From Thermoleophilia bacterium (GTDB lineage: Bacteria; Actinomycetota; Thermoleophilia; Gaiellales; SKUG01), in contig JAOPYU010000205.1 of assembly GCA_025964455.1 (NCBI GenBank), positions 1 to 10,023 of the forward strand: a stretch of DNA of 10,023 nucleotides, in the 5' to 3' direction. Within the stretch, counting starts at the first letter, position 1; the number at the start of each line of letters is the position of its first letter. The notes beneath the pieces were generated by a model. That model was given only the letters and a program-made list of their open reading frames with translations, ran no database searches and had not been told where the DNA came from. Below, one piece after another: positions 8,608 through 10,023 of this stretch. Made by a program: the position numbers and the translations under genes.

Positions 8608-9224
8608 TGTGTCGCCGGTCCCCCGTTGGCGCGACGCAGGGTCAAGGTCGCGGCAGCACCGAAGGGCGAGGCCCAGCACGTCGCGCGCATCGTCCCGGAT
8701 GTCCTGGCGAACGCGACGACGACGAACACGTTGCGCACCGTATCGGCGTCGTAACGGATGCGACCGGCGGCGCTCGGTGTGCCCGCCGACATCACGCGCC
8801 CGCCCTGCGCCTCGAGCGAGAGCCGCCCGTCAGACAGCGCCTCGACTGCGCCGTGCTTGAGATAGGTGCGGTTTCCGTTCGCGCGATCGACCGGCGACGT
8901 CATCCTGGCGTCCCAGTCGGCGCGGCCCGCCGTCGTGCCCAGGTCGCCGGGGACGCGGCCACCGTGGTCGCGCTGGAACTGCGATGCGGCCTCCGAGAGC
9001 TGGACCGCGACGGTCCGTGCGCTCGTGGTCGTGGACCGGGTCCTGGAGCCGAGTATCGATGAGATGCCGAAGCCACCGATGACCATGATGATCAGCACGA
9101 CGACGATGAGCTCCACGAGCGTAATGCCTCGCTCGCCCGCGAGCGGCTCGCGGGGATCGACGGAGTGCTGGCCGCGGGGACTCGCGGACGGCCTCGACGG
9201 GAAGTGAGGGGCGTGACTGACCAT
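8601..9224 (-). CDS. Type IV prepilin, FimT/GspG-like
   Basis: This 207-residue protein leads the pilin cluster. A long 33-residue leader rich in Pro, Arg and His ends in GERG, followed by ITLVELIVVVLIIMVIGG with Glu38 at +5; cleavage would follow Gly33 and leave Ile at +1. The mature part (174 residues) has the helix-then-linker pattern AVQLSEAASQFQRDHGGRVPGD (about 72-93), resembling the GspG/PilE alpha-helix followed by an xxxGRxP turn. C-terminal strands NVFVVVAFARTSG and MRATCWAS follow, with two cysteines including the last residue. ATG 9224 is the only in-frame start before the leader; no Shine-Dalgarno is visible upstream, so it may be a short-leader or weakly initiated gene. It may be the minor pilin FimT or a major-pilin-like subunit; the sequence does not decide. 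Confidence 0.87.
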   Translation of the reverse strand: MVSHAPHFPSRPSASPRGQHSVDPREPLAGERGITLVELIVVVLIIMVIGGFGISSILGSRTRSTTTSARTVAVQLSEAASQFQRDHGGRVPGDLGTTAGRADWDARMTSPVDRANGNRTYLKHGAVEALSDGRLSLEAQGGRVMSAGTPSAAGRIRYDADTVRNVFVVVAFARTSGTMRATCWASPFGAAATLTLRRANGGPATQC

Positions 9225-9271
9225 GTGGGTGGGCGACGGCAGGCGCGATCCACGACTGCCGTACGAGATTG

Positions 9272-9299
9272 GTATCGGCCGCAGTGGTGCCCTGCTTGA
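9272..9299 (-). promoter_or_regulatory. Possible GCCGATA-type promoter for the pilin genes
   Basis: On the minus strand TCAA (9299-9296) precedes GCCGATAC (9279-9272) by 16 nt. This resembles the TAAA-N15-GCCGATAA consensus of sigma28/WhiG-type factors, with one mismatch in each box and one extra spacer base. It lies about 48 nt upstream of the first pilin start. A chance match is quite possible. Confidence 0.25.
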
Positions 9300-9309
9300 G
9301 GCAACTCGT

Positions 9310-9322
9310 TCCGATGTTCGGA
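9310..9322. promoter_or_regulatory. 13-bp palindrome, candidate operator
   Basis: TCCGA and TCGGA flank a 3-bp centre. The palindrome lies just upstream of the possible pilin promoter, where a dimeric regulator could bind. Only symmetry supports this. Confidence 0.25.
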
Positions 9323-9329
9323 GAAGTTA

Positions 9330-9343
9330 GCCGCAACGGCGGC
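9330..9343 (-). terminator. Short GC-rich hairpin after the oxidoreductase gene
   Basis: GCCGC and GCGGC form a perfect 5-bp stem around a 4-nt loop, 9 nt after the oxidoreductase stop codon. On the minus strand it is followed by TAACTTCT, which is only partly T-rich. It could act as a weak intrinsic terminator separating the oxidoreductase from the pilin cluster. Confidence 0.35.
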
Positions 9344-9352
9344 GGCGAGCGC

Positions 9353-10023
9353 TCAGGGTTCGGCGTCGAGCTCGGTGTCGATGGCCGTGTCCACCCGCAT
9401 CGAAGCCTCGGCGATGAGCTGCGCGAGGACTGGCGGGGGCACCGCGCCAGGGACGGCGATCCGGCGGTCCGCGACGAAGCAGGGGACCCCGGTGATGCCG
9501 AGCGCCTGCGCCGTCTCGAGGTCGCCCGCGACCTGTGCGACGAAGGCGGGGTCCTGGATGGCGGCCACGATGAGCTCGTCCGCGAGGGCCGCGCCGACCT
9601 GCGCCGTCACGATCTCGCGCAGCGCACGTGGATCGCCGATGTCGACGCCGCTCGTGAAGTAGGCGGCGAAGCACGCATCCATGAGGGCCTCGCGCTCGCC
9701 GTGCGACTGCGCGGCGGCGAGGAGGCGGTGGACCAACAGCGTGTTGGGACGCATCCGCTGGCGTTCGAACCGGAACTCGATGCCGACCTCCTCGCCGAGC
9801 ACCACGAGCTGCTGCCGTGCCGTGTCGATCCGGGCCAGGTCGGCGCCGAAGCGCCGCTCGTCGTACGTGGCGGCCTCCTCGCCCTCGATCGGGATCGACG
9901 GATCGAGCTGATAGGCGCGCCAGGTCACCTCCGGTCGTTCGCGCTCGTCGATGTCCTCGAGGGCGACCTGCAGGTTGCGGCGGCCCACGTAGCACCACGG
10001 GCAGGCGACGTCGCTCCAGACCT
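9353..10023 (-). CDS. DsbA/FrnE-family thiol oxidoreductase (5' end just outside window)
   Basis: The visible 222 residues open with VWSDVACPWCYVGRR, so the CPWC redox motif is at visible residues 7-10; only about 5-10 N-terminal residues should be missing by comparison with the family. Other family features are the aromatic/Asp segment WRAYQLDP, RPNTLLVHRLL (about 91-101) typical of FrnE proteins, and GITGVPCFVADRR (175-187), which holds the cis-Pro loop facing the active site. A Cys directly after the cis-Pro is unusual, as most relatives have Phe or Thr. The family carries out thiol-disulfide exchange or isomerisation, generally in the cytoplasm. The short distance from the CPWC motif to the expected start leaves little room for a signal peptide, but the start is not visible. 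It is 128 nt upstream of the pilin cluster and probably has its own promoter. Confidence 0.93.
   Translation of the reverse strand, partial: VWSDVACPWCYVGRRNLQVALEDIDERERPEVTWRAYQLDPSIPIEGEEAATYDERRFGADLARIDTARQQLVVLGEEVGIEFRFERQRMRPNTLLVHRLLAAAQSHGEREALMDACFAAYFTSGVDIGDPRALREIVTAQVGAALADELIVAAIQDPAFVAQVAGDLETAQALGITGVPCFVADRRIAVPGAVPPPVLAQLIAEASMRVDTAIDTELDAEP

Larger units (their letters stand above)
9225..9352 (-). other. Intergenic region upstream of the pilin cluster
   Basis: This 128-nt gap separates the oxidoreductase stop from the first pilin gene and should hold the cluster's promoter. It contains a 5-bp stem with a 4-nt loop near the oxidoreductase end, a 13-bp palindrome, and a GCCGATAC element. 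No gene is seen. The region just before the pilin ATG is C-rich without a ribosome-binding site. Confidence 0.6.

Noticed and set aside
2769..9300. Possible mobile element or recent transfer around the pilin genes
   Set aside because: No transposase, integrase, terminal repeats, tRNA target or visible change in base composition was found.

Overview
The window is high-GC DNA of bacterial type, and every convincing gene reads on the minus strand. The str-operon proteins (S12 of 124 aa, S7 of 156 aa, an EF-G starting on GTG) together with a Gram-negative-like type IV pilin set in a very GC-rich genome suggest a deep-branching actinobacterium, possibly Thermoleophilia (Solirubrobacterales/Patulibacter-like). 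That placement is inference; no rRNA gene is present to fix it.

Layout in the direction of transcription (right to left). (1) 10023-9353: a DsbA/FrnE-family thiol oxidoreductase with a CPWC active site, missing only its extreme N-terminus. (2) 9352-9225: a short intergenic region with a possible terminator hairpin, a 13-bp palindrome and a possible GCCGATA-type promoter. (3) 9224-4515: a tight cluster of four pilin-like genes joined by 7-, 4- and 10-nt overlaps. They are a FimT/GspG-like pilin, a PilW/GspJ-like pilin, a PilX/DUF4900-like protein and a large PilV-like pilin with a C-terminal beta-sandwich extension. (4) 4473-3697: a nucleoside phosphorylase of the PNP/UDP family. (5) 3645-2488: an unrecognised protein with two membrane helices. 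Genes 3-5 are separated by at most about 50 nt and may form one transcript. (6) 2487-2307: an intergenic region with an inverted repeat and a plausible promoter. (7) 2306-1: the str operon rpsL-rpsG-fusA, with fusA running off the left edge (413 of about 700 residues visible). An unusually long, hairpin-rich spacer of 220 nt separates rpsG from fusA.

How the genes fit together: the four pilin-like proteins look like a minor-pilin set that would form the priming or tip complex of a type IV pilus. No major pilin, ATPase, prepilin peptidase or PilY1-like adhesin is in the window. The large PilV-like protein and the DUF4900 protein are the most distinctive parts, and either could give the tip its binding function. 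All four have an even number of cysteines after their predicted processing sites (2, 6, 8, 10), as expected for disulfide-bonded exported proteins. The adjacent thiol oxidoreductase is suggestive, but its family is usually cytoplasmic. The str genes are ordinary and the S12 sequence carries the streptomycin-sensitive residues. I see no mobile element, CRISPR array, tRNA or rRNA.
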